DNA of 64,000 nucleotides from Sorghum bicolor (Eukaryota; Streptophyta; Magnoliopsida; Poales; Poaceae): positions 4,402,001 through 4,466,000 of the forward strand of contig NC_012872.2 in assembly GCF_000003195.3 (NCBI RefSeq), read 5' to 3'. The position numbers were made by a program, and so were the translations under genes. This document shows, piece after piece, positions 12,034 through 23,936 of the stretch (the first letter of the stretch is position 1; each line of letters opens with the position of its first letter). The notes beneath the pieces were generated by a model, which made no database searches, had not been told where the DNA came from, and worked only from the letters and a program-made list of their open reading frames with translations.

Positions 12034-13594
12034 GCCCATTTTTTTAGTTTAGGGTTTTTCAATTGTTTTATATATACAGTTTATATTATAAATTGTATAG
12101 TCAATTAAATATTTTGCATAATGTTTTTTAAATAGTGACATATATTGTAATTTGTTTTAATGTACACATGAAAATTTTTAAACTTAAATATCTTATTGTA
12201 TTTTTATAATTTGCAATGATTTTGTAAGAAATGTTTAGTATTTTGTTAATGCAAAAATATATTATTCCAATAAATTTACAAAAACAATATCCAATGAACT
12301 AGAAATTTATTTTCACATCATATTGACGTAAAACTTTTTATTTTTGTTATTTATTACTAGGAATGCTAGTTGGGTATAATTTTCATCAAATAAAAAATCA
12401 TATAAAAATATATATCTTGATAAACACACCCTTTGACCGAACCCTAGATTGTCCCAAATGGAAAAGTCATGAATACAAAGTTTGCTACACTCATCAAGTT
12501 CTACATTTTGTCTAATGGTCAACTTTTCATTTGGAAAAGTTTGAACCACTGAATTTTGAATTTTCATAGAACTCATAGCCACGCAGCGGTTTCGGAACCC
12601 TACATGGTCTCGAGTGGAAAAGTCATGAATACCAATATTGTTCCACTCATCAAAATCTACATTTCATATATAGACCATTTTTGCATTTGACAAAGTTTTG
12701 GGAAGGTGTAGTTGAAAATCCACAATTGACACATATAGTTTCATATAGTTTGTGTGAGATTCAAGAATTGGTGGGTATTGTTAACTTAGATTTTCTCAAA
12801 TGGAAAAGTTGTGTATATAAAAAGTTTAGATCTTGAAGATATCTAACAACTTGGTATTCAAAATATTTTCATTTGAAGTAATTTAGTTTGTCATTTGACC
12901 AAGTTTGACCAAAACCCGTCTTGGATTTTATAGAAATGTAATTAGGATTGGCTCAAAATTATCCAAATGGAAAAATGGACAATATATAAAATATAGATTT
13001 TGATGATCTCTAACAACTTTGTATTCAAACTTTTTTCATTTCAAGTCATCAAATGGGCTATTTGACCAAGTTTGACCAAAGTCAAAGCATTGGTTTTTAC
13101 AAACACACCCTTTGACCGAACCCTAGATTGTCCCAAATGGAAAAGTCATGAATACAAAGTTTGCTACACTCATCAAGTTCTACATTTTGTCTAATGGTCA
13201 ACTTTTCATTTGGAAAAGTTTGAACCACTGAATTTTGAATTTTCATAGAACTCATAGCCACGCAGCGGTTTCGGGACCCTACATGGTCTCGAATGGAAAA
13301 GTCATGAATACCAATATTGTTCCACTCATCAAAATATACATTTCATATATAGACCATTTTTGCATTTGACAAAGTTTTGGGAAGGTGTAGTTGAAAATCC
13401 ACAATTGACACATATAGTCATGACAAATTTTGCATTTGATGATCTCTAACAATTGGAAAAGTCATGAATACAAAGTCATGAATACAAAGTTTGTTACACA
13501 CATCAAAATTCACAATTCTCAAATATAGTTTCATACAAAGTCAAGCCGACACAACAGTGAACTTCTTCTTGACGTATGACCCTTGGTTATGATC
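12034..13594. repeat. CACTA non-coding spacer with a 318-bp direct repeat
   Basis: AT-rich spacer on the 3' side of the TNP2-type gene. The segment at 12422-12739 is repeated at 13101-13418 in the same length with about three differences by eye, and a shorter third fragment begins near 13455. Units contain aaatggaaaagtcatgaat and ctttgaccgaaccctag. No coding potential is seen. Confidence 0.8.
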
Positions 13595-15311
13595 CTACCG
13601 TAACCATGGAGTATCCTCATTGTTTAACAGAATGCTTGGGTCTTTGTTGACTATGAAGGGCGGAATTCGATCATCCCTTTCGTAATCGCCTGACATGTCT
13701 GACTTGTCCTCAATTCCGACAATGTTTCTTTTCCCAGAAAGGACAATGTGGCGCTTTGGCTCATTGATGATTGAGTGGTCATCATTTTTTCCTCTCTTTG
13801 GTTTCGTAGACATATCTTTGACATAGAACACCTGACTCACGTCTGCAGCAAGGACGAATGGTTCGTCTTTGAACCCACTATTGTTAAGGTCCACGGTTGT
13901 CATCCCATACTTCATAACAATGTGTGCATGCATTATATCCCTTGTTTGACTGGCCTGAAAGATTACTCAGAGCTGGCCAATCATTGATTGTTACAAACAG
14001 CAATGCTCGCAGGTCAAAGTGCTCTTGTTTGTACTCATCCCACACGCGAACTCCTGATTTGCTCCATAAAAGTTGAAGTTCCTCAACTAATGGCCTAAGG
14101 TAGACATCTATGTCATTGCCAGGTTGCTTCGGTCCTTGGATAAGCACCGGCATCATAATAAACTTCCGCTTCATGCATCGCCATGGAGGAAGGTTGTAGA
14201 TACATAGAGTAACTGGCCAAGTGCTGTGACTACTGCTCTGCTCACCGAAAGGATTCATACCATCTGTACTTAAGGCGAACCGCAAGTTTCTAGCATCATT
14301 TGCAAAATCTGGGAATTCTCTGTCTATCGCTCTCCACTGGGATCCATCGGCAGGGTGTCTCAGTATATTGTCTATCTTACGGTCTTCTTTATGCCACCGC
14401 AACAACTTTGCATTGTCCTTATTTCTAAACAGACGTTTTAATCGTGGTATTATAGGAGCATACCACATAACCTTGGCTGGAATTTTCTTCCTATGACGTT
14501 CTTCACCCTCAACATCGCCAGGATCATCTCGTCTAATCTTATACCGTGATGCCTTACATACTGGACATGCATCCAAATTCTCGTATTCCTCCCCACGGTA
14601 GAGGATGCAGTCATTAGGACATGCGTGTATCTTCTGGATTTCTAATCCCAAAGGGCAGACAACCTGTTTTGCTTCATACGTAGTGGTGGGCAATTCATTG
14701 CCTTTCGGAAGCATCTTTTTTATGATCTTCAATAACTGCCCAAATGCCTTGTCAGATGTACCATTCTTTGCCTTCCATTGCAGCAATTCTAGTGTGGTAC
14801 CCAGCTTTTTTTGCCCCTCTTCAGCGGTGGGATATAGCGATTTCCTGTGGTCCTCTAGCATGCGCTCGAACTTGGCTTTCTCTTTATCACTTTCACATTC
14901 TCTTTGTGCATCACGGATGGCATCACCAAAAGCATCATCGCCCCGATCATCTTCTGCCGCCACCTCTTCTTCATTATCTCCCCCCATTGCAACATCATTG
15001 AAGCCACCGTACTGAGCAATAATATTGGCATGGTCCAATTCTTCTTCTTCTTCTTCACCTTCATCCATTATAATCCCGCTTTCTCCATGTTTGGTCCAAC
15101 AAATATAGTTTGGTACGAAACCAGACTTTAATAAGTGTGAATGAAGAGTTCTTGAGTTAGAATATTCCGTCAAATTCTTGCACACGGCACATGGACAGCA
15201 CATGAAACCGTCCCTCTTATTTGACTCGGCCACACTTAAGAAATAGTGCACGCCATTAATGAACTCTTCGGAGCGCCGATCGGCATTATACATCCAATTA
15301 CGTGTTACCAT
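13595..15311 (-). pseudogene. CACTA TNP2-type transposase, internally deleted
   Basis: This should be the catalytic transposase of the element. The likely start is ATG at 15311, directly after a tgcag acceptor. The N-terminal part has the plant transposase-associated domain (NWMYNADR, FMCCPC, LHSHLL). An acidic linker follows, then the start of the Tnp2 transposase domain (DGMNPFGEQSSSHSTWP, WDEYKQEHFDLRA, GYNACTHC). At about 13,913-13,925 this frame meets, out of phase, the C-terminal part of the protein (KYGMTTVDL, QVFYVKDM) and ends at 13595 with DTPWLR. Most of the transposase core and the following domain are missing compared with full-length family members, which usually exceed 900 aa. 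The residual product would stop about eight codons after the junction. It is therefore not a functional transposase. Confidence 0.88.
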
Positions 15312-15447
15312 CTGCATTAAATATAACATATATATTATGAAAACCATGCACAGATATAGTTTCTCATCTTATTGCACAACATGTCTAAGATACATAGTCG
15401 ATTAATTTAGGAAAGCTTGGCTACAACAAATACAATCGCAACTAGCA

Positions 15448-15928
15448 CTAAAAAAACAAAACTAAAATGCACTTAAGCAACATAATTAGTTCGCGTCCGA
15501 TCCCAACTATAATAGATAGATCATTCGCTTGATCAACATCATTGAACTCCTTTCGTCGGCTCACTGCCTCACCACCTTCGGCCTCAACCACCTGTGCAAA
15601 AGATTTCTTAATGTGTTCAATGTATTCTTCCTCCCAGTACCAACCTGTACATCCACCGGTACCGTCCCACTGAAATTAAAAGAGAGAATCAAAAGTTTAA
15701 TTAATATCATTTAAAAAAATATGCACATATATAAGCAAATGTCTGGAAATAACTCACATTACGATCTGGACACTTGTAGAATATACGACCCTTGTTTACT
15801 CCCTCTTTCGACACTTTGTACTCCATCAAAATCTTCTGCCCACACTTGCCACAAGTAATGAGAGGGAGTTCCGGTCGGTATCGCTTTTGAACCCGTTGAG
15901 AGACCGAAGACCCGGTCACGGTTGCCAT
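15448..15928 (-). CDS. Small GRF-type zinc finger protein carried by the CACTA element
   Basis: Two exons, complement(15448..15669, 15758..15928), with GT-AG borders and matching phase, encode 130 aa. Exon 1 carries LPLITCGKCGQK and GRIFYKCPDRN. Exon 2 continues with CTGWYWEEEY. Together these give the spaced cysteines and aromatic residues of a GRF-type zinc finger, a nucleic-acid-binding fold found in many small plant proteins. After the finger comes a charged segment, then a hydrophobic C-terminal tail (LLKCILVLFF) that could be a membrane anchor. It lies first in the element on the transcribed strand, ahead of the TNP2-type gene and inside the element ends. Whether it helps transposition or is captured host sequence cannot be told from the sequence. 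Confidence 0.72.
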
Positions 15929-16429
15929 CTACTATCCATACTCAATTTTTAAACAATTATAAATTCCACATTTAAACATGTATGATACAATGGACATTAT
16001 ATGTAGTAATAAAAATAAATCAAGTGATATTAACAAACCAATTAATTTGAACTATCCTACTTTCTAAGATCATAAAAATATACTATAATTGATTCTTGCA
16101 AACTACATTAATACTAGGTCAACCATGAAATATGATATATATATATATATGGATACTAATTCATGTGAAATGATTCTAAATAACAACGTGGATTTGAGCT
16201 AAAAATAATGGGAACATCACAAGCCAAAAACAACATGAAAAAGACAAGAAAGACAAAAGTTAGTCACCTCCAAACACGAAGAAACGATGACGGAGTCGAA
16301 AAAAATCAACAATGGACGTCGGAGACGAAGAACAAATGAGGAAGAAGAAGCTCCAAGAACAACAATGGTGAATGGTGCTCTCGGTTTCAAATGGGCAGAG
16401 AGGAGGAGTGATCCGGCCTATAAACCGGA
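15929..16429 (-). promoter_or_regulatory. Leader region upstream of the CACTA genes
   Basis: About 0.5 kb lies between the right subterminal array and the GRF-finger gene. It is AT-rich next to the gene and purine-rich on the plus strand at 16,300-16,400. It is the expected position of the element promoter and 5' UTR. No coding exon is recognised. Confidence 0.4.
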
Positions 16430-16645
16430 CCCTTAGAACCGGTTCATAAAGAAAACCGGTGCTAAAGGCTTTGCCTCGGCCCGTGGCGCTGACCGGTGCT
16501 AAAGGGGACCCTTTAGCACCGGTTGGTAACACGAACCGGTGCTAAAGGGTCTCTGCCCCGACAGCACCTGTCAGTAGCCGTTGGACAGGACCCTTTAGCA
16601 CCGGTTCGTGGTACGAACCGGTGTTAAAGGGGTCTTTAACCCCGG
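16430..16645. repeat. CACTA subterminal repeat array, 5' end
   Basis: Repeated ACCGGTGCTAAAGG / CCCTTTAGCACCGGTT units, several as inverted pairs around short spacers such as GGTAACACG. The terminal repeat of the element follows at 16,665-16,709. Confidence 0.82.
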
Positions 16646-17837
16646 GCCGCAAAAAGGCCGAGGTTTTTGGCCATTTTGAGCATCGACCAATGCCTCATTC
16701 TCTAGTAGTACGCCACAGCAGCTCACAGAGGCTGACAGGCATATACATATATACTCGAGCTCGTGTTTTTTAGACGTCGTCGGTACTACTGCATGCATGC
16801 ATGCATTATATATGCATGATGTTCGTATTTGTGTGGAGCGAACAATTTTCATTCGTTGTGATGATAGCAACATTATATACTGCGTCTCTTTTTTTTAGAA
16901 AAAAGGACACCGTACCGATCGATCGACGGTTTAATTGTATATATTGTATCTATATATGCATCTTCTTCTTTTTTTTTATAAACAATGGTTTCATACATAA
17001 ATATACCATGGGAAAAGATTGGTGCTGTCTGCTAGCTAGCTCTAATAATTTACATGCCTTGCTTGGTCCAAGTGATTGAAACAAACAAATTTATTAACAC
17101 AGTGGGACATGAATAATGTCTATTATTACTATGTATATCATATAAGTATATGTGGTGACTTTTGGGACACGTGAAGAAGGAAGGCTAACAAGAGCATGAA
17201 TGTCCAAATAGCAGTATTATATTAATATGTATAATTGATCAACAAACGTCTAAACGACAACATGACCACTAGCTACATGCCATGCACACTATCAGTCTAT
17301 CACCATACAGTATATTGGTCCATTGGACCGGCCGGTGCGAGCGGCTTGTCCGTGAGCAGTCCCGGGCCGGGCCCCTCCTGCTACTGGGCCATGCACGCAC
17401 TGCTCGTTCGTGCCGTCCGGGCCGGGAATTGTTTGTGGCCCTGACGCCCTGTCCCTGTGTGCAGGAGTTGCACGATAGACTGTCCTGCTGCTGCTGGTGC
17501 GTTGTTCGATCACGGCCGCTCGAAAAGGATGCCACGGCGAACCCTAGCCTACCTACACGTAGACTATCATATGTGCATGACAACTGGCGACTTGGATGCA
17601 CTGTGCAGGCCTAGCTAGCGAGAGAGAGAGAGAGAGAGCTAGACCTATACCACTACCTCATTCTGCCCAATCCGACACACACACAACCCCGATGGGAACA
17701 GCCAAACTAACCGTCGACAAGCCATATATATATTCTCTAGAGATATACATATAAAAGTACAGAGTAAAAAAAATTATCTTCTATATATATATATCCTTTC
17801 TAAAATACTGAGATACGACAGTAGTCCCGGCATCCAG

Positions 17838-18055
17838 GCCGTGTAGAAAAAATTTAGTTTTAGCTACCGTAACACTTTTGTTTGTATTGACTAATTATTG
17901 TTAAATCATAAACCAACTAGACTTAAAAGAATCATTTTCAACATAATCATCTCGCAAATTATATGTAATAAATTATATAATTAGTATTTTTTTAGTTTAT
18001 ATATAATGCTTCATATATATTTGATATGAACCGAGAATCTTAATAATTTTTTAGT
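17838..18055. mobile_element. MITE relic of the GGCCTTGTTTAG-type family
   Basis: The internal sequence (cttttgtttgtattgac, catctcgcaaatta, gaaccgagaatctt) is a diverged match to the better preserved copies at 38,620 and 40,615. Terminal repeats are not clear. Confidence 0.4.
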
Positions 18056-18797
18056 GGGCCTCACCTCGGTAGTACTACGCCATACTGCTCTTGTCCCGTC
18101 ACAGACCGTTGCGCTTCAACGAAGATATATTTTATCTATCGTACAGTATATAGTTCGAAAATGAAATTTGAAAAGGGGACGCACTTGAAAAGTACGTACG
18201 CAAGCACCGGAAATACCGGGAAAGGCCGGCGCGTCGTGTTATCATGTACGTACGTGATGACGACAGCTCGACCGTGACAATGCATGCAGTTCGTTGCAGA
18301 TGCAGCACGACGACATCAGTGTACGAAATGAAATTGTGAACTTTTACTAGTCATCGTCAGGCATTATTTGGCCTGGGCGCCTGGCTAGCTAGCTAATCAG
18401 CGCTACTAAACAAGATCACTTACTTTAATCAATCGTCTAGGCAATCATCAGTGGTAGGGCTCGGTGTTGCATCCAAACCCTAGCAAAGAACACTAACCCG
18501 ATCGATCCATCGTAAACCAATGACGATGCAACATGCAAAGCAAGCATGCATGCATGCACTTGTGGCATGCAGTGTACATGCATTGCACTGATAGCTAGAT
18601 CACTGAAATAAAGCATATGCATTCGACACCAGATTAGATAGATAAGACATGCAATTTAGAGTCGACTATATATATGATTGATCTCTGCGTGCTAGAGGGC
18701 CTTCTATGTTGTCGTAGCTTGTTAATGCTAGCTAGTAGTAGCATGCATGCACCAGTAGTAGTAGTAGGCGTGTAGCTGCTAGATGGGCCGTGGTAGC

Positions 18798-19671
18798 AAC
18801 GTGTGCTGTTTTAAGTGAGCTGATTGCTTTTCTCCTGTATGTGTGCGTCCATCGATTTGCCAATGTGTTAGCTATATTTTCCTCGGCCGGTCAGATCATC
18901 AGTAACTTAGTACTGATCCTGATCGACCTGCTTTTTTATATATATAGCTTCAATCTGATCGATCTGCTGAGTTGTTTAAAAGGTTCATATATATTATTAG
19001 GCCTTAGGCCTTTTAAATTTGATTGGGTGCCTATAAGTCATAAACTTAGTTATACTACATCGTAGGCCCGGCCCGGCCCTTTTGTTTTGAATCATGCATG
19101 CATGGCATGCAAGTACATTGCATGTATACAATGTATATATTACTTAGCTATTACTTATCATTTGTGCATGCAGCTAGTAGGAGTATTATTCAAAGTACAT
19201 TGCATGACGATGTGAAGTGGAGCAGAACCTGCCAAGTCTTTACAGGAACACCGGGTCCCTGCTTTATGTAGTAGGAGTATTATTCAAAATAAACGGTGTG
19301 TTGAAAAGGGCAAGCGTATTATTCAAACGAAGAAGCCGGCCGTACGTCTCGCGCGCGTGTCAAAGGCGCGCGTTTGACTACCACCGCTTGTGATGTGCAT
19401 CCATCAGCAGAAATCAGCCTCCGGATTCTGACAAAATCTGGATGTGTCATTGATTAGTAAGAGAAAGTAAGTTAAACCTAGTAGCTCCAATGCATGAATA
19501 CATCAAATCATAATAAGATCATCTAGACGCCAAGCACCGAAAGTGTGGAATTGACAAGCAGACCAATGGATCCTACTTGAGCATTAAATTGTTCTTAATC
19601 TAACTCATATTATAATGACTTTGATAGTATTCTTTCACAAATAGCCAAGCTCACTTAAAACAGCACACGTT
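18798..19671. repeat. Pair of perfect 24-bp inverted repeats, 826 bp apart
   Basis: Positions 18798-18821 (starting aacgtgtgctg) are exactly reverse-complementary to 19648-19671. No target duplication flanks the pair and the similarity does not extend inward, so a transposon end is not shown. Confidence 0.7.
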
Positions 19672-22629
19672 ACCCCGGATGAAACTTAAAACTGGATGTC
19701 AGATGACCTTGAATTGTTGAAATCAAACAATTTTGCTTCGGATGATGCATGGTTTCTTTGGTAGTTTTATATTTTCTCAAATTAATAAAAATGTAGTTTA
19801 ATCACTAACAATTCATAACTAACTTATTTTAAACCTTTATGTTTCATTGGTCATGCTCATGGTAGGCTCGTAGTCATGCTCATTATTTATTTAGAACAGA
19901 TGGGATCTAAATAACTCCAAAATAGAGCACCAACCAATAGAAGTAAATTTGGTAGTAATGTAGTTTCATGTTTGTTTTCTTATTAGTAATAGAATTTTAA
20001 GGATTAAACTAGTTTTTTATTGTTGGTAGCAAATAGAAAACCTGCATTTGAAAGTAGCCAATGCAATAGGACCAAATATGCCCGGTTCGTCTAGCAGTTA
20101 GAGGGCGTTCAGTACCTAGTTTCATATATTATATATATACATATACAGTTGAAAACCAGGCGGTCGTGCAAGTTAAAGGTTAAAATTAGACTTTACCCCT
20201 TACAGTTTTTTTCCCTAACATGTCTCCGGAGATAAAATGGGTTAGCACTGCATTCCAATTACTTGTCAGACATTACTAGCAGTATGTTTATTATCTCTAT
20301 ATATAACTTAAGACATATATATGCATAATGCAGGGATCGGACAAGACGACAACCAGAACTTGCCCTCTTTCTTCTCGAAACAAAAACGACAAAAACCTGA
20401 ACATATTATTAATATAAACATATGAATGAGGGGTTGCCAGGTGAGGCCAGCAGGTTTGTCGTGTTCACGCGCAAGACCCTGAGGATGATCGTACGTACGT
20501 AGGGCCAGAGGACGGAGGCACACAAGGCCCTGCATGTCTTGGTTGCATTACGACACCAGATTAAGGGATGGAAATTAATTAAAGGCTAACTAGATAAGCC
20601 CGCCCAGCAACCATGGATGGATCTGCCTCCAGCCCTCCATATATCCATCCATCCACGCATCGATCCATGGTAAAGTTTATTTTGCCCTTGACCATCGATC
20701 CATGTCTGATCTCTAGCTCTCTCTACTGTATTTGTTTCTGGATGCATGGCCGGCCGCCTGACGATGCTGATGGGAGTATGGGACGACGATGCTGGATGGA
20801 TGGTATGGATCGATGCATGGATGGATGGATTGGTGTCGATCGATCGCTCCATGCATGCATGCATTATTGGTGAGGTGTGTGCTAGCTAGCTCGCTTTAAT
20901 TTGGCAACAACGAACGAACGGCGCTGGCAAGCAGACAGGTACAGAGAAGGTACAGAGAACGGGACGGGATGCATGGCCTGCTGCACTGCAACCGACCCGC
21001 AAGGCAGCCAAAGCTAGCTATCTGACAGGCTACTATACTAGCTAGCCAGACGGACGGGTTCCATGCATGCATTATCGATCTCTCGGCGCCATCATTAGTG
21101 ATTAGGCACAAATTAAACGAGACATCTGGCACTACTGGCAGTGCAATCAGTGACGGATCGATCGATGATCAGTTGCTGTCAGACGCGCTGCTTAATTCGA
21201 TTAGGTATAGATGCAACGAACGCAACGCACTGATCGATCAAGCGATGCGTTTGTGTGTGTGTGGCTGTGGGCTGTGTGGTGTGGACGCGGGACGCCTGGA
21301 GCAACGCATGCATGCAGCCATGCAGGGCCGGCAGGACCCGGTTATTTTCTCGATCGGTCGTCAGGCTTTGCTTGCGCAACGGGCCAAAACCACAGCACAG
21401 TGATCTACCTGCATGGGTCCGAACAGGATCATGTCGCGCGCTAGTAGTAGGCCCCGGCCAGGTGATCGATATATACATGGACATGCGTATAAATAATATA
21501 GCCTGTGCTGTGCATATTATAAATGATCATATATATAAGTACTTCATTCATATATATACACACATAAACAGTTGCTCTGTCCTGGAAATGATTTGAAGGG
21601 ATTATATATTAAATCAATTTATGCAGATAACGAATACATTTTTTAAGAAAGAAACAAAGTCCACGAAACATGCCCTAGCTAAACATGCCCTAGCTACAGT
21701 ATTGTTTCTTCCCGGGTAAGGCGAGTCCGGCAGACCTGCTCCACGAAAGATGGCTCGCTCATGCAGATGCAGAGATGCCGCTCGACCTGTCCCGTTCCGC
21801 GCCCCTGAGCCTGGTGGCCCACGCGGGGCCCTGGCCCCAACCAGACAACAGAAGCTTCACCTCATGTCGCCGTGCTGGCCGGGCGGCCTGGCCTGGCCGG
21901 CACCGGCACCGGCACCGGCCACGTCGCCACCCACCGGCCACGACGTCCCCGCCGCCGGCGGCCGGCTCGCTCATCCCGGCGTAGCGTTTCGCACTCGTCG
22001 CATCGCATCGCCTGCACTGCGCCATGCATGCGCGCAGCGATCCGGCCGGCCAGGACGTCGTACGGCTGGACCCGAGCGGCCGGCGCGCCGCCCGCTCGCT
22101 CGCGCTCCCGGCCCCCATGTGCCCCGACGTATTACGTACCATGCATGCATGCATTCGCCTCATCATTTGCAGGGTTCCAAAGTCCAAACCCTGGCATCTT
22201 TTTTTTTTGCTCGACCGGTCTCTACATTGTACGCGTAAAGAAACGCGTGTGTGAGGCATTCCGGCACAGTATGTAAACATGCATGCATGCAGCATCCGAT
22301 CGATCGAAGCAGTGGCGTTGAATTCGATCACGGCTGCCGGCTGGCTTTGTGTGATGCCGGAGCGTAGCACGTCACGCACTGCCACCACGTGCTCCATCTG
22401 CATCTACCGACTACCATGCATGTATGGACGAGAGGGGCTATTCGACCGGTCGAATCGTCACAGGTCCCATCGCGCGAACCGGCCCGGCCGTCGGGCAGGT
22501 CCGGTCCTACGTGGCGCGCCATCCAGCGCACTGTTTGTATTTATCGTGCAGACAAGTCCAAGGAAATGATTGAGGATGCATATGTTTTGGATTTCCGAAT
22601 CATTATCATTTTCCTTTGCGGACACGTAA

Positions 22630-22836
22630 GGCCTTGTCTAAGATTTTTCGTCACATCGAATCTTGTGACACATATATAGAGCATTAAATATTAATAAAAA
22701 TAAAAACAGTTTGTCCGTAAATCGTGAGACGAATCTTTTAAACCTAGTTACTTCATTATTAGACAATGCTTATCAAATAAAAACAAAATAACTATATTGT
22801 CAAAATCCAAAAAAAAATTTAGATATAAACAATGCC
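22630..22836. mobile_element. MITE, GGCCTTGTTTAG-type family
   Basis: Starts ggccttgtctaaga and ends with the inverted form ataaacaatgcc. It contains the family's internal signature (cgtgagacgaatctttta) and is about 207 bp long. Confidence 0.65.
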
Positions 22837-22970
22837 TAAAACAGCGCCCCGTCCTCCGTCCTCGCCACCGTACCAGTGATCAACGATCACCCCTCTGCCA
22901 TCACCAAGGTTTGCGCGCTTCCTTCCCCGCTCTATTTGTGTCTCGTGGCAACTTGAAACGGAACAAGCTT

Positions 22971-23168
22971 AGGCTCTATGTTTGGTTAGATATGGTAAAC
23001 TTTATCGTTTATCATATCGAATATTTTAACACATGTATGAAATATTAAATATAAATTATTTATGAAACTAAAAGCACAGTTAGTGATAGTTTGTGCGATA
23101 AATCTTTTAATCCTAATTAGTCCATCATTGGACACTAATTGTCAAATAAAACTAAAATACTACAGTGC
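22971..23168. mobile_element. MITE interrupted by the LTR retrotransposon
   Basis: Begins ggctctatgtttggttag, carries the signature gtttgtgcgataaatc, and stops exactly at the 5' LTR. A relative at 62,454-62,575 continues for about 45 bp past the equivalent point, so the right end of this copy has been separated or lost. Remnant-like sequence (cccatctcccaaacg) follows the 3' LTR at about 36,960. Confidence 0.55.
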
Positions 23169-23243
23169 TGTTGGGTACCATAATAAGGGATACCCAAATC
23201 AGAGCAATAAAAAACGCAAAAAAAAACATACTAACCACAACCC

Positions 23244-23472
23244 TCAGGGCCTCGGACGCAAGTTCCGACTCGGCCGACCCCTCAGGGCCTCGGACGCAAG
23301 TTCCGACTCGCCCGACCCCTCAGGGCATCGGACGCAAGTTCCGACTCGCCCGACCCCTCAGGGCATCGGACGCAAGTTCCGACTCGCCCGACCCCTCAGG
23401 GCATCGGACGCAAGTTCCGACTCGCCCGACCCCTCAGGGCCTCGGACGCAGTTTCCGACTCGCTCGACCCCG
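23244..23472 (+). repeat. 38-bp tandem repeat in the 5' LTR, six units
   Basis: Units contain cagggcctcggacgcaagtt followed by ccgactcgcccgacccct; the period is 38 bp (for example 23283 to 23321). The first and last units are variant. The 3' LTR has five units. Confidence 0.88.
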
Positions 23473-23928
23473 TCCAGGCTCGGGCGCCGGACACCACTCC
23501 GTCTGGGCAGCAAGACTTTCACCGCTCGGCGCCCGTACCCACGACATGACAGACGCGACGGCTTCCATACCGCGGCAGGGCAAGGCGATAACTATTCCAA
23601 CCACCCTGGTCACTGTGGCCTTACCTCTGTCACTGTACATCCTTACCTCTTTCACTGTAGCGTACTGTCGCACAGTAAAAAGGAAATGGGAGAGGTAAAA
23701 TCAGCACCACTGTTTGGAGTCTTTTCCCACTGATGACGAGATGTGCAGCAGTGCTGGCGATCCGACCCCCGCGACCCCTACAGGGCTCGGTAACCCTCTA
23801 CAGGAACAGCCATGCCGTCAACCATCCCTCAAGGACGAGATGGACCAGCCTCAACAGGGTCGGAACTGTGGTTTCACCATTCAATAAAAGACATCTACTC
23901 ATGTAAATACCTGGCCTTCCCTTGAGGC

Positions 23929-23936
23929 TATAAAAG
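23929..23936 (+). promoter_or_regulatory. LTR TATA box
   Basis: TATAAAAG lies in the sequence ggctataaaaggggagcc, about 320 bp before the LTR end; the same motif is at 36633-36640 in the other LTR. An AATAAA lies just upstream at about 23,883. This is the expected place of transcript start. Confidence 0.7.

Larger units (their letters stand above)
5663..16709 (-). mobile_element. CACTA (En/Spm-type) DNA transposon, about 11 kb
   Basis: The call rests on three minus-strand genes (TNP1/Ulp1-type, TNP2-type, GRF-finger) framed by inverted arrays of a 'CCTTTAGCACCGGTT' motif, the classic subterminal repeat structure of grass CACTA elements. The right terminus reads, on the minus strand, ACTACTAGAGAATGAGGC, close to a CACTA terminal repeat. 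The left terminus CACTGCTGCATGATCGGGC at 5663 is a weaker match (about 11 of 18 positions). A 3-bp ACG flanks both ends (5660-5662 and 16710-16712), which fits a CACTA target duplication. The right end is firmer than the left. The element carries an additional internal subterminal-like array, so a fusion of two CACTA copies is an alternative. Confidence 0.82.
16711..22629. other. Intergenic region without recognisable genes
   Basis: About 5.9 kb with many TAGC, GATC and CATGCA runs, a GA repeat near 17,619-17,638, a GC-rich patch at 21,750-22,130 containing GGCACC tandem units, and a direct repeat of gtaggagtattattcaaa near 19,177 and 19,268. The long open frames in the GC-rich parts overlap on both strands and show no domain. 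I see no supported gene. Confidence 0.55.

Noticed and set aside
21750..22403. Long GC-rich open frames on both strands
   Set aside because: Composition-driven (GGCACC repeats, CpG-rich). No domain was recognised and the frames conflict.
23244..23472. Regular 38-bp repeats that could suggest a CRISPR-like array
   Set aside because: The units are head-to-tail without unique spacers and lie inside an LTR of a plant retrotransposon, with a second set in the other LTR.
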